A DNA stretch of 64,000 bases from Labia minor (GCA_963082975.1 OY720346.1:45547296-45611295), one strand, 5' to 3'; shown: positions 11,066-24,079, counted from the first letter of the stretch. A program made the numbers and translations. The notes: generated by a model not told the origin, from the letters alone.

Positions 11066-13204
11066 AATTATGCGAGTTGTGCTAAGTTGTGCTGGTTGAA
11101 TACAACAAAGTATCATTCATTAATAAAATAAATGTTGCATAGCTTGCGAAAAAAATGGCAAAAAGTAAGATAGCAAAAACTGAAAATTTACATTTTTGAA
11201 TTTTCGAAAGTTGTGCTGAATTGTGCTAGTCGAGTACAACAACTTTCCCTAATGGCACAATTTCGTCAGATCAAAACTGTCCATGGTACAGCCCAAAATA
11301 GATTTTGGATTGCCCGCTAATCATTATTTCGATCTTTAATTGCATTTTAATCTCGAACTGTTAGAGAAATTCAAATTCTGCGAATTGTGCTGAGTTGTGC
11401 CGACCGAGTACTAAAAGGAACTGCTGATAGTTGTATCGAAAAGTGCGTAGCTTGCCAAAAAAATGGCAAAAAGTCACGTAGCAAAAAGTGAAATTTTACA
11501 TTTTTGAATTTTTGAAAGTTGTGCTGAATTGTGCTAGTCGAGTACAACAACTTTCCCTAATGACACAATTTCGTCAGATCAAAACTGTCCATGGTACAGC
11601 CCAAAATAGATTTTGGTTTGCCCCGTAATCATTATTTCGATCTTTAATTGCATTTTAATCTCGAACGAATACAGAAATCGAAATTCTGCGAGTTGTGCTA
11701 AGTTGTGCTGGTTGAATACAACAAAGTATCATTCATTAATAAAATAAAAATTGCGTAGCTTGCCAAAAAAATGGCAAAAAGTCACGTAGCAAAAAATGAA
11801 ATTTTACATTTGTGAATTTTCGAAAGTTGTGCTGAATTGTGCTAGTCGAGCACAACAACTTTCCCTAATGGCACAATTTCGTCAGATCAAAACTGTCCAT
11901 GGTACAGCCCAAAATAGATTTTGGATTGCCCGCTAATCATTATTTCGATCTTTAATTGCATTTTAATCTCGAACTGTTAGAGAAATTCAAATTCTGCGAA
12001 TTGTGCTGAGTTGTGCCGACCGAGTACTAAAAGGAACTGCTGATAGTTGTATCGAAATGTGCGTAGCTTGCCAAAAAAATGGCAAAAAGTCACGTAGCAA
12101 AAAATGAAATTTTACATTTTTGAATTTTCGAAAGTTGTGCTGAATTGTGCTAGTCGAGCACAACAACTTTCCCTAATGGCACAATTTCGTCAGATCAAAA
12201 CTGTCCATGGTACAGCCCAAAATAGATTTTGGCTTCTCCGATAATCATTATTTCGATCTTTAATTGCATTTTAATCTCGAACGAATACAGAAATCGAAAT
12301 TCTGCGAGTTGTGCTAAGTTGTGCTGGTTGAATACAACAAAGTATCATTCATTAATAAAATAAAAATTGCGTAGCTTGCCAAAAAAATGGCAAAAAGTCA
12401 CGTAGCAAAAACTGAAATTTTACATTTTTGAATTTTTGAAAGTTGTGCTGAATTGTGCTAGTCGAGTACAACAACTTTCCCTAATGACACAATTTCGTCA
12501 GATCAAAACTGTCCATGGTACAGCCCAAAATAGATTTTGGTTTGCCCCGTAATCATTATTTCGATCTTTAATTGCATTTTAATCTCGAACGAATACAGAA
12601 ATCGAAATTCTGCGAGTTGTGCTAAGTTGTGCTGGTTGAATACAACAAAGTATCATTCATTAATAAAATAAATGTTGCATAGCTTGCGAAAAAAATGGCA
12701 AAAAGTAAGATAGCAAAAACTGAAAATTTACATTTTTGAATTTTCGAAAGTTGTGCTGAATTGTGCTAGTCGAGTACAACAACTTTCCCTAATGGCACAA
12801 TTTCGTCAGATCAAAACTGTCCATGGTACAGCCCAAAATAGATTTTGGATTGCCCGCTAATCATTATTTCGATCTTTAATTGCATTTTAATCTCGAACTG
12901 TTAGAGAAATACAAATTCTGCGAATTGTGCTGAGTTGTGCCGACCGAGTACTAAAAGGAACTGCTGATAGTTGTATCGAAAAGTGCGTAGCTTGCCAAAA
13001 AAATGGCAAAAAGTCACGTAGCAAAAAGTGAAATTTTACATTTTTGAATTTTCGAAAGTTGTGCTGAATTGTGCTAGTCGAGCACAACAACTTTCCCTAA
13101 TGGCACAATTTCGTCAGAAAAAACTGTCCATGGTACAGCCCAAAATAGATTTTGGCTTCTCCGCTAATCATTATTTCGATCTTTAATTGCATGCATCTCG
13201 CGAA
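11066..13204 (+). repeat. left array of the 308-bp unit (7 units)
   Basis: The CCATGG of each unit occurs at 11281, 11589, 11897, 12205, 12513, 12821 and 13128, a 308-bp spacing that slips by one only in the last unit. Units come in three variants, told apart by the block after the AGATTTTGG motif (ATTGCCCGC, TTTGCCCCG, CTTCTCCG), in the order y-x-y-z-x-y-z. Two alternative linkers also occur, one with GGTTGAATACAAC and one with CCGACCGAGTAC. Every unit carries several TTGTGCT motifs in both orientations. Confidence 0.9.
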
Positions 13205-13587
13205 CTATATAATATAATTATATAAATTAAATATTTTTAAAACATAAAAATATGAATGATTTTATGTATTATTATTTTAATCAATTATGATTGAATTTGG
13301 GTTCCAAGCCAACCACTCAGGAATACAATAACTAATAGTTTATTGGAATTTAAGATGACGAATTTCCATATAATAAAGTGGTTCGAAAGATCATTTAATC
13401 ACCACTATACTAATCGACCAGAAACTAATAATATTCTATTGAAATAGTTTTAGAATCTAAATGTAATACTTCTGACATTATTATTATTTTATTGAGTTTT
13501 TACGTAAGTATACTTTATATTTATAAAATATAAACAAAAAATTTATATATATATGAATGGTTAATGGAGAGTGTTTATGGGCCTATC
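13205..13587. other. AT-rich central spacer of the fold-back element
   Basis: About 380 bp unrelated to the 308-bp unit, with no ORF. It would form the loop if the arms paired. It ends exactly where an internal copy of the element terminus begins. Confidence 0.7.
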
Positions 13588-13622
13588 ATGTGCGTGAAGC
13601 TAGCACCGCCATTTTATAATTA
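13588..13622 (+). repeat. internal copy of the fold-back terminus
   Basis: ATGTGCGTGAAGCTAGCACC and the following CGCCATTTTATAATTA repeat the left terminus at 10729 with one difference (C for T). The bases before it do not match the 9-bp duplication, so this end does not mark its own insertion. Confidence 0.85.
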
Positions 13623-13639
13623 CCCAAAAATTACAGTTT

Positions 13640-16600
13640 GGGAAAGTGTTGTGCTTGACTAGCACAACTCGGCACAACTTTCGAAAATTCAAAAATGAAA
13701 ATTTCAGTTTTTCCTACATTACTTTTTGCCATTTTTTTGGCAAGTTACGCACTTTTCGATACAACTATCAACAGTTCCATATAGTACTCCGTCGGAACAA
13801 CTTATCACAACTCGCAGAATTTATATTTCTGTAACGGTTCGAGATTAAAATGAAATTAAAGATCGAAATAATGATTACGGGGCAAACCAAAATCTATTTT
13901 GGGCTGTACCATGGACAGTTTTGATCTGACGAAATTGTGTCATTAGGGAAAGTTGTTGTACTCGACTAGCACAATTCAGCACAACTTTCGAAAATTCAAA
14001 AATGTAAAATTTCATTTTTTGCTACGTGACTTTTTGCCATTTTTTTGGCAAGCTACGCACATTTCGATACAACTATCAGCAGTTCCTTTTAGTACTCGGT
14101 CGGCACAACTCAGCACAATTCGCAGAATTTGAATTTCTCTAACAGTTCGAGATTAAAATGCAATTAAAGATCGAAATAATGATTACGGGGCAAACCAAAA
14201 TCTATTTTGGGCTGTACCATGGACAGTTTTGATCTGACGAAATTGTGTCATTAGGGAAAGTTGTTGTACTCGAATAGCACAATTCAGCACAACTTTCAAA
14301 AATTCAAAAATGTAAAATTTCAGTTTTTGCTACGTGACTTTTTGCCATTTTTTTGGCAAGCTACGCAATTTTTATTTTATTAATGAATGATACTTTGTTG
14401 TATTCAACCAGCACAACTTAGCACAACTCGCAGAATTTCGATTTCTGTATTCGTTCGAGATTAAAATGCAATTAAAGATCGAAATAATGATTAGCGGAGA
14501 AGCCAAAATCTATTTTGGGCTGTACCATGGACAGTTTTGATCTGACGAAATTGTGCCATTAGGGAAAGTTGTTGTGCTCGACTAGCACAATTCAGCACAA
14601 CTTTCGAAAATTCAAAAATGTAAAATTTCATTTTTTGCTACGTGACTTTTTGCCATTTTTTTGGCAAGCTACGCACTTTTCGATACAACTATCAGCAGTT
14701 CCTTTTAGTACTCGGTCGGCACAACTCAGCACAATTCGCAGAATTTGAATTTCTCTAACAGTTCGAGATTAAAATGCAATTAAAGATCGAAATAATGATT
14801 AGCGGGCAATCCAAAATCTATTTTGGGCTGTACCATGGACAGTTTTGATCTGACGAAATTGTGCCATTAGGGAAAGTTGTTGTACTCGACTAGCACAATT
14901 CAGCACAACTTTCGAAAATTCAAAAATGTAAATTTTCAGTTTTTGCTATCTTACTTTTTGCCATTTTTTTCGCAAGCTATGCAACATTTATTTTATTAAT
15001 GAATGATACTTTGTTGTATTCAACCAGCACAACTTAGCACAACTCGCAGAATTTCGATTTCTGTATTCGTTCGAGATTAAAATGCAATTAAAGATCGAAA
15101 TAATGATTAGCGGAGAAGCCAAAATCTATTTTGGGCTGTACCATGGACAGTTTTGATCTGACGAAATTGTGCCATTAGGGAAAGTTGTTGTGCTCGACTA
15201 GCACAATTCAGCACAACTTTCGAAAATTCAAAAATGTAAAATTTCATTTTTTGCTACGTGACTTTTTGCCATTTTTTTGGCAAGCTACGCACTTTTCGAT
15301 ACAACTATCAGCAGTTCCTTTTAGTACTCGCTCGGCACAACTCAGCACAATTCGCAGAATTTGAATTTCTCTAACAGTTCGAGATTAAAATGCAATTAAA
15401 GATCGAAATAATGATTACGGGGCAAACCAAAATCTATTTTGGGCTGTACCATGGACAGTTTTGATCTGACGAAATTGTGTCATTAGGGAAAGTTGTTGTA
15501 CTCGAATAGCACAATTCAGCACAACTTTCAAAAATTCAAAAATGTAAAATTTCAGTTTTTGCTACGTGACTTTTTGCCATTTTTTTGGCAAGCTACGCAA
15601 TTTTTATTTTATTAATGAATGATAATTTGTTGTATTCAACCAGCACAACTTAGCACAACTCGCAGAATTTCGATTTCTGTATTCGTTCGAGATTAAAATG
15701 CAATTAAAGATCGAAATAATGATTAGCGGAGAAGCCAAAATCTATTTTGGGCTGTACCATGGACAGTTTTGATCTGACGAAATTGTGCCATTAGGGAAAG
15801 TTGTTGTGCTCGACTAGCACAATTCAGCACAACTTTCGAAAATTCAAAAATGTAAAATTTCATTTTTTGCTACGTGACTTTTTGCCATTTTTTTGGCAAG
15901 CTACGCACTTTTCGATACAACTATCAGCAGTTCCTTTTAGTACTCGGTCGGCACAACTCAGCACAATTCGCAGAATTTGAATTTCTCTAACAGTTCGAGA
16001 TTAAAATGCAATTAAAGATCGAAATAATGATTAGCGGGCAATCCAAAATCTATTTTGGGCTGTACCATGGACAGTTTTGATCTGACGAAATTGTGCCATT
16101 AGGGAAAGTTGTTGTACTCGACTAGCACAATTCAGCACAACTTTCGAAAATTCAAAAATGTAAATTTTCAGTTTTTGCTATCTTACTTTTTGCCATTTTT
16201 TTCGCAAGCTATGCAACATTTATTTTATTAATGAATGATACTTTGTTGTATTCAACCAGCACAACTTAGCACAACTCGCAGAATTTCGATTTCTGTATTC
16301 GTTCGAGATTAAAATGCAATTAAAGATCGAAATAATGATTAGCGGAGAAGCCAAAATCTATTTTGGGCTGTACCATGGACAGTTTTGATCTGACGAAATT
16401 GTGCCATTAGGGAAAGTTGTTGTGCTCGACTAGCACAATTCAGCACAACTTTCGAAAATTCACAAATGTAAAATTTCATTTTTTGCTACGTGACTTTTTG
16501 CCATTTTTTTGGCAAGCTACGCAATTTTTATTTTATTAATGAATGATACTTTGTTGTATTCAACCAGCACAACTTAGCACAACTCGCAGAATTTCGATTT

Positions 16601-17209
16601 CTGTATTCGTTCGAGATTAAAATGCAATTAAAGATCGAAATAATGATTACGGGGCAAACCAAAATCTATTTTGGGCTGTACCATGGACAGTTTTGATCTG
16701 ACGAAATTGTGTCATTAGGGAAAGTTGTTGTACTCGACTAGCACAATTCAGCACAACTTTCAAAAATTCAAAAATGTAAAATTTCACTTTTTGCTACGTG
16801 ACTTTTTGCCATTTTTTTGGCAAGCTACGCACTTTTCGATACAACTATCAGCAGTTCCTTTTAGTACTCGGTCGGCACAACTCAGCACAATTCGCAGAAT
16901 TTGAATTTCTCTAACAGTTCGAGATTAAAATGCAATTAAAGATCGAAATAATGATTAGCGGGCAATCCAAAATCTATTTTGGGCTGTACCATGGACAGTT
17001 TTGATCTGACGAAATTGTGCCATTAGGGAAAGTTGTTGTACTCGACTAGCACAATTCAGCACAACTTTCGAAAATTCAAAAATGTAAATTTTCAGTTTTT
17101 GCTATCTTACTTTTTGCCATTTTTTTCGCAAGCTATGCAACATTTATTTTATTAATGAATGATACTTTGTTGTATTCAACCAGCACAACTTAGCACAACT
17201 CGCATAATT
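13640..17209 (-). repeat. right array of the 308-bp unit (11 units)
   Basis: The CCATGG of each unit lies at 13909, 14217, 14525, 14833, 15141, 15449, 15757, 16065, 16373, 16681 and 16989, exactly 308 bp apart. Read from the outer end inwards the variants are y-x-z-y-z-x-z-y-z-x-x. The array matches the left arm over its first two units and then diverges in order. The innermost unit (13.65-13.9 kb) is the most diverged. Confidence 0.9.
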
Positions 17210-17546
17210 TGTTTATCTCTCTCTCTGAAAAAATTATAAGAGGTTTAATACTATGTCTTATAATATTAAATTTGGATATTTTTTTTCTCCTAAACGGAAA
17301 GAGCCAGAGTAGTTCTGTTTGCGGCACAATGTTTAGTAGCCAAGATAGTATCCAGCACAATTTTTGTTTTTTTGGAAAAACAAAATGGCGGTGCCAGCAA
17401 AAAAACCGGTTTTTTTTGATTTTCCGGTTTGTTTTTTGAGATGGGTGACTGGCGTTTGCGGCACAACGTAGCACAAACTTAGCACAACCTAGCACAATTG
17501 CCTTTTTTCTGGAATTATAAAATGGCGGTGCTAACTTCACGCACAT
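17210..17546 (-). repeat. right terminal inverted repeat, single-copy outer part
   Basis: Reverse complement of 10729-11065, including the same GTGCTA motif cluster and the same chance open frame on the opposite strand. Confidence 0.85.
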
Positions 17547-17555
17547 AAAATGTAT
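17547..17555. repeat. 9-bp target-site duplication (right)
   Basis: AAAATGTAT, identical to 10720-10728. Confidence 0.9.
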
Positions 17556-18830
17556 TCTACTCTTTAAAAACAATATACATTTTATTTTTGTTTATGTCTA
17601 AAAAAATAAATTCTTAAATCTTTTAATTTTCACGATTACTGTAAGAACACATAAAATTTTTTAATGTTATAAGGGAATTTAAGTGATTGAGTAAATTCTT
17701 TCGAAATTATATTTTCAAAAAATTCAAACATTAATTAAATATTTAAAAACATTAAAGTTTCTGTCACACTTCTTTACTTCTTCCCCCTCTCTGTCCACCG
17801 TCTTTTTATAATTTCATTTCTTTGATCGTTCCACTTTCTATTAATTTATTAATTTCATTTATATCAAAAAACAATGTATATATATATATAATCGTTATTT
17901 TTCAATTTATTTGAAATTGTTTTATCAATTTTAATTCAATCAACCCTAATTCATTTCTGAATATTTTCAGTCTTCAATATTTACAAATGGACATGAATGA
18001 TCTTAACGCGCGATACCAAGACAGCATAAAAATTAAATATTTTTCTAACGAACATACTCCTTTTGTTTGTTTTCTTTTTTTATTGTCTTTTCCATTTATT
18101 AATAGATTAATTTTTCTTTTTACCAAAAAAAAAAACACTTTTGTTTTTATTTTAATAATAATCTAATATATTTTATTAATTATATAATGAAAATAACAAG
18201 AGAGAGAGAAAGTTATTGATTTGAAATTTATCAAATAGAGAAAACTATGGATGATTAATTAATGATGAAATATAAATGCATTAAATGTCGCGTTTCTTTG
18301 ATGACTTTGGTCTTTGACCAATTAAAATAATGGATTGACGAAGAGAGGCGGTTTATGGGAGGGTTGGATGGATGGTTAGTGAAAGATAGTGGGCAAGGGG
18401 TGAGTAGAGGGAAGGATATGCTAACATAAGCTACTAGAAGTATACTTATGTTTGAAGTGGACAAGGAAAGCAAAAGACTCAACCATTTGCATACACCATT
18501 ATTCGTAATAATACATAACAACAAATGAAATGTGTTTTATTTTATAGTTTTTCTGTTGTTTTTTTTTGGAGGGGAGGGTGAGGAAGAGTAATATATTATA
18601 CATTTGATTTATTTATTGATTTATTGAATAACAAAACCTGAACGTGTGAAAAAAAATTGAGAATATTTAACATTTGCTAGATATATTAGTTATAATTTCA
18701 TTTTATGAATTCTTTTCTTATTCTTTTATATATTATTAAATGTGTTCTCAGTGATTTCTATTTATTAAATACTTGATAATATTTATTAAAATTTAATAAA
18801 AATTAATATCAATTATATATATATAAATAA
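17556..18830. other. AT-rich non-coding stretch
   Basis: AT-rich filler. A slightly less AT-rich patch lies at 18280-18500. No domain-bearing ORF, RNA gene or repeat family recognised. Confidence 0.5.
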
Positions 18831-19430
18831 GCTGGAGTGTCTCCACTCGACTATCTCGCAATTTGAATTGGATTAAATAACATATATTATATTTAAATTA
18901 AATGTAATTAATTATAAACTATAAATTAAAATTAATAAATAATATTTATTAAACCAGCGCATGTTGGCTCTTTGTTGATGGCACCACGTCACGTGTTGGC
19001 GCGTGATTTGCAGTGTTAAAAAATTAATTCCAGTACTTTCAACGATTCAATCAAGTTGAATTTCTATATATAGTAGTTTTAAACAATTTTGAATCATGTG
19101 AAAAACTATCAAACATATATCTTTATTTTTACGGTCACTTTAGAAGAAAAAAAATCAAAACGTTGTAAGTAATGGCCCTCTTCCGGTTGAGCTACATTTC
19201 TCAAAATTTGATATAAAACTACGAATTTTGAATAATGCTCGTTGTATAAAATATCATTATTCTAGCTCAAACCTTTTTTTACGTAATCTTGTCTACCTAC
19301 ACACACACAGACATTTTTCTCAACCTTAGTGAAAATGACTCAGGGTCCTTCAAAACGTATAAAAACATCAAAATCTCACCATCGAAAATTTTCATGATCG
19401 CAATACTATCTCAGGCGAGATAGTAAAAAT
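18831..19430 (+). mobile_element. family-A interspersed repeat, copy 1 (HINE/DINE-like)
   Basis: The copy starts CTGGAGTGTCTCCACTC (a GAGTG-TCTC-CACTC hairpin). ACTATCTCGC at 18850-18859 is inverted by GCGAGATAGT at 19415-19424, and the copy ends AAAAAT. At the 3' end ACTATCTC pairs with GAGATAGT in a short hairpin. An AC microsatellite sits at about 19300. No ORF. Related copies lie at 32793-33188, 38177-38795 and 57635-58201. Offset inverted repeats, a 3' hairpin and an internal microsatellite are typical of Helentron-derived non-autonomous repeats. Confidence 0.7.
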
Positions 19431-22400
19431 CTAATTAATAATTCTACTATTTTTAAACGTCATATTTTTCGCATTAAAAAAAATATTATATTATTAATGA
19501 AAAACTATAACAAAAAAATTCTTTATACTATTTTAAACTAAAAAGATTTACTTAAAAAGATACTCTCCGCATGTAAGTAAAAATCGGATTTCTATGAATA
19601 ATGGCTGTCCGTATTATTCATTTGAGTTTATTTGCAATGATATTATACAAGAATATTTTGAAACTATTTTTAATAATATAAATCCATTCGAATTCATAAT
19701 ATTAATAATATTAATAATATACGTATATTAATATATTAATTTGTTACTATTAAAGAATCACTCGTTTATCTATGGCAAATGTTTAAAGTAAAGTAAAATT
19801 TTAATTAAAGTAAAATTTTCTCAATAGATTTCGCTTATACTGTATCAAACTGACGTCACCTGCTTTTGTCACGTGATAGCGTAGTCAGTTTTTAATATTA
19901 AGATTTAATTAATCATTATAATTACTACTTTTTTATAACTGTTCTTTTAAAACCAAATTAAAAGGATATGTTATATAATGTAATAATATAAATATTAAAC
20001 TACTTTATATTAGAGCAAAGTCATAAGGTTAACACAATAGTTAACTTTTTCAGTTAAAATTTCTAACCTAAAATCTCTATTTATTAATGGTAGGGAAGGA
20101 ATTGAATGAAGGATTATCATTATCACACGACTACGAATAAATACTTTATACTAATAGTAATGAAAAAATACTATTTTTAATTCTCTAAAACTATCATAAT
20201 TTTAAATATATTACTAAAAATTTATTTCAACAAATTCCCGATTTGACCTAAAGAAAGTTATCTATATAATGGTGTAATAATAAAGAAAGAAAATAGTAAT
20301 AAAAATAAATAAATATGTATATCTGAAACAAAACCGCATTCTAAAATTTGAAATTATTTTTATTAAATGTTAATTTTTTTATTTTTAATATATTTAAAAT
20401 TTAAAAATAAAACAAATGATTAAACACATATTTATTGTTAGTGTTCAAAAATTTTAGTTTGAAAATCAGTATTGACTAATATAGAAATTTACTATTAATA
20501 TTTTTCTTTTACATTTATGTCAGTTATCTTGTTAACATAAATAACACACTTGTAGATTTAAAATATTTATTTAAGAAAAAATAAATTTCATTAAAAATAA
20601 GTGAAGTTTCAATTAATTTTTAGTAATTGAATCAATATTTAAATAACATTTCTATATTTTGTATGTTTATGAAAATGTGTGCGAAGATGACAAGGGAGAA
20701 GGGAGAAAGGTCCAGCCAAAGTGAATCTTGGAGATAAAGGAGGGCGGATGAAGATCGATAAGAGCAGGCCTTGGTCCCAGGTGTGAACTGAGCTGCCGCA
20801 ACCGCAAACCAACCCCTTTTAGAACTCTATAATTTTCACAACTCCACCCCATTTGACATCCTCGCTCTGTCTCTTTCTATCTTCAAGAGAATCACGATGA
20901 AGGGAAACAGGGCGGGAGGGCAGAGAAAGGCTGGTTAGAGTAAAAATCTGGATCGAGCTACTCAGTTGACAACAAGGGCACAAAGTGTGAATTTTTAATT
21001 TCAATTTTAATTAAACATACATTATACTTTGTTAGAAAGACATGAAAAAGACTATAAAAGATTTTACAAGGTTGGTTTAGTAGGAGTGGCGAGGGATGAG
21101 AGAAATGATTCTGATAATTGAACAAAATTTATCATCAAAGATAAAAAATAAAAAAAAAAACAACGAAACATATTTATTTTATTATATAATATATATAAGC
21201 AAGAAATTCAATTAAAAGTGAGAGGAGGCATCAATCATATATATAAATATATTCTGAGTTAGATTTTATTTAAATTATGAATAAGGTGCCATAATTTATA
21301 ATAATATTGTAAAAACTGCTAAAAATAGGATTTGATATAGATACAATACATATTAGTTTAATATGGGAGGGAAAAGACTGATATTTTTTTTTATTGATAT
21401 TTGGAAAGAAAACCTTTAAATAAATTGAACTCTAAATTTTTCTAATAAGGAAATCCTAAATTAGCAAATATCTTATTATAAGTTTAATTTTATTTTAAAT
21501 AATCAGAATTAAAGAAATGTTGAATTATTATATTATAATTAATATTGTTATTTTGATTTAAAAAATATTATTTTAATTTTTATAATCGGATTTTAATAAA
21601 CTTAGATTTATAATAAACGCTTATATATAATAAATTATAACATATTTGTTACAATCACTTCTGGAATTTTATAATTTAGTATCTTATCATTATAATAAAT
21701 AGAAAATAAGAGAAAAAAAAAATTAAGAAAAAATAAAACTAAGATAATTATCAAAAATAAACATTGAAAGGATTTTATCAATTCAATTTAATCCAGGAAT
21801 TAAAAACTAAATCGGCAGACGATTCACACTTGAGATTAAGTCTTCTAATCATTTATATATATATATATTTATAGGTAAACTAAGAGAAAAAGAGAATGAG
21901 AGAGAGAGAGAGAGAAAATATATATCAATTAAATATGGTTCGAATCTCCGTTAAGAGCCTCTGAATAATCATTTTAATATTTGGTTTATTATCTTTCTAA
22001 TCTTAAGAGAGAGAAAAGGAGAGGGTGGAGAAGGGTACGGGGAGGGGATGAAGATTAATTTCCTTTTAATCTATATCCACTTGAAAATTTTAAATTAAAA
22101 ATATCTTTTTATGATAAGAAAGGATTAAAAAAAATCAAGTGATAATTAAACATATAATTACCTTGAAATATGAATACATCAAGTATGATATATAGATAAA
22201 AATATATTTTTTGCTGAAACTAATAGACAACATTAGTAACACATTTAGAAATTCAATATTATTACTAAAATCTCATTTATTTCAATTCTAAACCAATTCC
22301 ATACAATTCATATCTCTTCAAATTTAATTATATTGTTTTATTTATGAATTTTTCCCTTTTCACAATCTTTTGGATCTTTCTACATAAATAAACCATTTAA

Positions 22401-22850
22401 TAATCTCTTTTTTAGTATTCAATACAAAATTTTCAAATTTAATAATTAAAATTAAACTTAATAATTTAATAAAAATAAAGAATAATTTTAAATAAATATA
22501 ATACTCCTAGTTTTCGAAAATTTCTATAATATTTTTGAAACCCATCTTATAAATATGTCCTTTTATGGTATTTCTTTTATATGGGTCATAATTACGTATA
22601 TCAACTACTTACATTGTATATATAAGGATATAATTGTATTATTTTAATTAAAGTCATTTTATAAATGAAATAATTGAAACATCAAAAATATCTAAAAATA
22701 TATTTAAAATGAAATAAAATTCTAAAGAAGAATAAAATAAATAATTTTTAAATATAAATATATTAATTATTGAAATATGCTCTCTTATGACTTAAACAAA
22801 TTTTTAAAAATGAAATTATTCACATCACCCGAAAAAAGGTGATTTACATA
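19431..22850. other. AT-rich stretch with a GC-richer island at 20.67-20.99 kb
   Basis: The island (about 20665-20990) contains short overlapping minus-strand frames without a recognisable domain, and could be regulatory. TA runs lie at about 21860 and a GA run at about 21900. Otherwise AT-rich filler. Confidence 0.45.
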
Positions 22851-22880
22851 TGAGGGCAGGTCAATAAGTCCGTAACTTAG
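22851..22880 (+). mobile_element. lone terminal fragment of mariner family M
   Basis: TGAGGGCAGGTCAATAAGTC then CGTAACTT, preceded by TA, is the terminus of the family seen at 714-1190 and 63421-63886. The matching right end and the body are not found downstream, so it is a truncated or heavily decayed copy. Confidence 0.7.
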
Positions 22881-24044
22881 ATATCTATTTAAATAATTTG
22901 AAAGGTAACATATAAGATTGGCATATTGAAGATCGAAATGTTATTATAACAGAGTAAACATGAAAAAAAGTAGATAGAAGAAGAATTGGATGCTAGAAGA
23001 AAGAAAAGATAAAAGACAGACGTTTGAGCTAGACATGAATATCTGAGATTAAAAAATATCTTGGAAATGTAAAATTATGAATGACATTTTAAGAAGGGAA
23101 ATCAATTTATTAATAAACCTTTAGACATTAAGTTTATTTTTTTTTTTTTGTCGCTTTAATTAAAACTACAGTAATTCGTCCAACGAACCCTTAACATAAA
23201 AGACACAATAAGATATTAAGAAAATTAATATTTTATGCTAAATATCCTTTACTTAAAAAGACTTTTAATTGAAATTACTACCTTCTGGGTTAAGAAAAAG
23301 ATAAAAAAAAATTCTAAATAAGAACTAATATACTTATAATCTTGTAATCTTTTATAATAATGATTTTTCTAGCTTTACTTTATTTTATGTATCGTTTATG
23401 CAAAACATTCATTAAAACAATTAAATTTATCTATTTTTTTAATGAAATTGTTTATAAAAAGTATATTCATTCAAATAATCAATATAAAATTTTAAGCTTA
23501 ATAACTTATTGAGTATGTATTATTAATATTTTAATAAATTGTTTTATTGAATACATTTTTGAAGTATGATATATATATTAAATTATTATAAAGTGTATAT
23601 TAATTTAATGAATTAATCAAATTATAATAGAATTAATTTATCATTTATTATTATTAGTTTCTAATATTATTTTATTTTAATTATTTTCTAAAGTTGACAA
23701 ATAAGAATATTTTTACTAAAATTAGGGATTTAAAGAATGTAACGTCTAATCGTTTTTATAAAAAATTATATTAATGTTTGATTTCCTCAGCTTTTCTATG
23801 TCACATCACAATACCTTTCAGATATCCCTATACTAAGCCATCTCCATCCAACTTTTATTTATCCTAATACCCTCTCAAATCAGATTTTATATTATCTTTT
23901 CAATCCATTTTTAAGCCATTAGTATTAAAATTTCATTAAAAACATTTTTATACAAATTTTTATATATAGTAGAATATTGGCAAATGTTTTTATCCAAATC
24001 ATGATGATAATATATTTTTAAAAATATACATATATATTCAAAGT

Positions 24045-24079
<35 letters not shown>

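Larger units (their letters stand above)
10729..17546. mobile_element. giant fold-back element with arrayed inverted arms (Foldback/Mutator-like)
   Basis: The element starts ATGTGCGTGAAGTTAGCACC and ends with its exact complement, between perfect 9-bp duplications. The outer about 340 bp of each arm is single-copy sequence, effectively identical in inverted orientation. Inside it each arm becomes a tandem array of a 308-bp unit: 7 units at 10.9-13.2 kb and 11 units in the opposite orientation at 13.7-17.2 kb. An AT-rich spacer (13205-13587) separates them. No transposase ORF is present. Arms made of tandem repeats plus a 9-bp duplication are the hallmarks of Foldback elements, which are related to the Mutator superfamily. 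A further copy of the terminus lies inside at 13588. Mobilisation would need a transposase in trans. Confidence 0.85.

Noticed and set aside
10723-11085. 120-residue open frame, mirrored at 17190-17573
   Set aside because: It lies wholly in the terminal inverted repeat of the fold-back element, has no domain and starts in the target duplication. Identity of the two frames follows from the inverted repeat, not from coding selection.
11066-17209. Satellite DNA or CRISPR-like array
   Set aside because: The unit is 308 bp with no spacer pattern, arms are in opposite orientation and share unique outer sequence, and a 9-bp duplication brackets the whole. That fits a transposon better than a plain satellite, and a CRISPR array is excluded by layout and by the eukaryotic context.
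21930-21970. tRNA-like GGTTCGAATCTCCG
   Set aside because: Only a B-box-like word is present. No A-box or cloverleaf could be built upstream.
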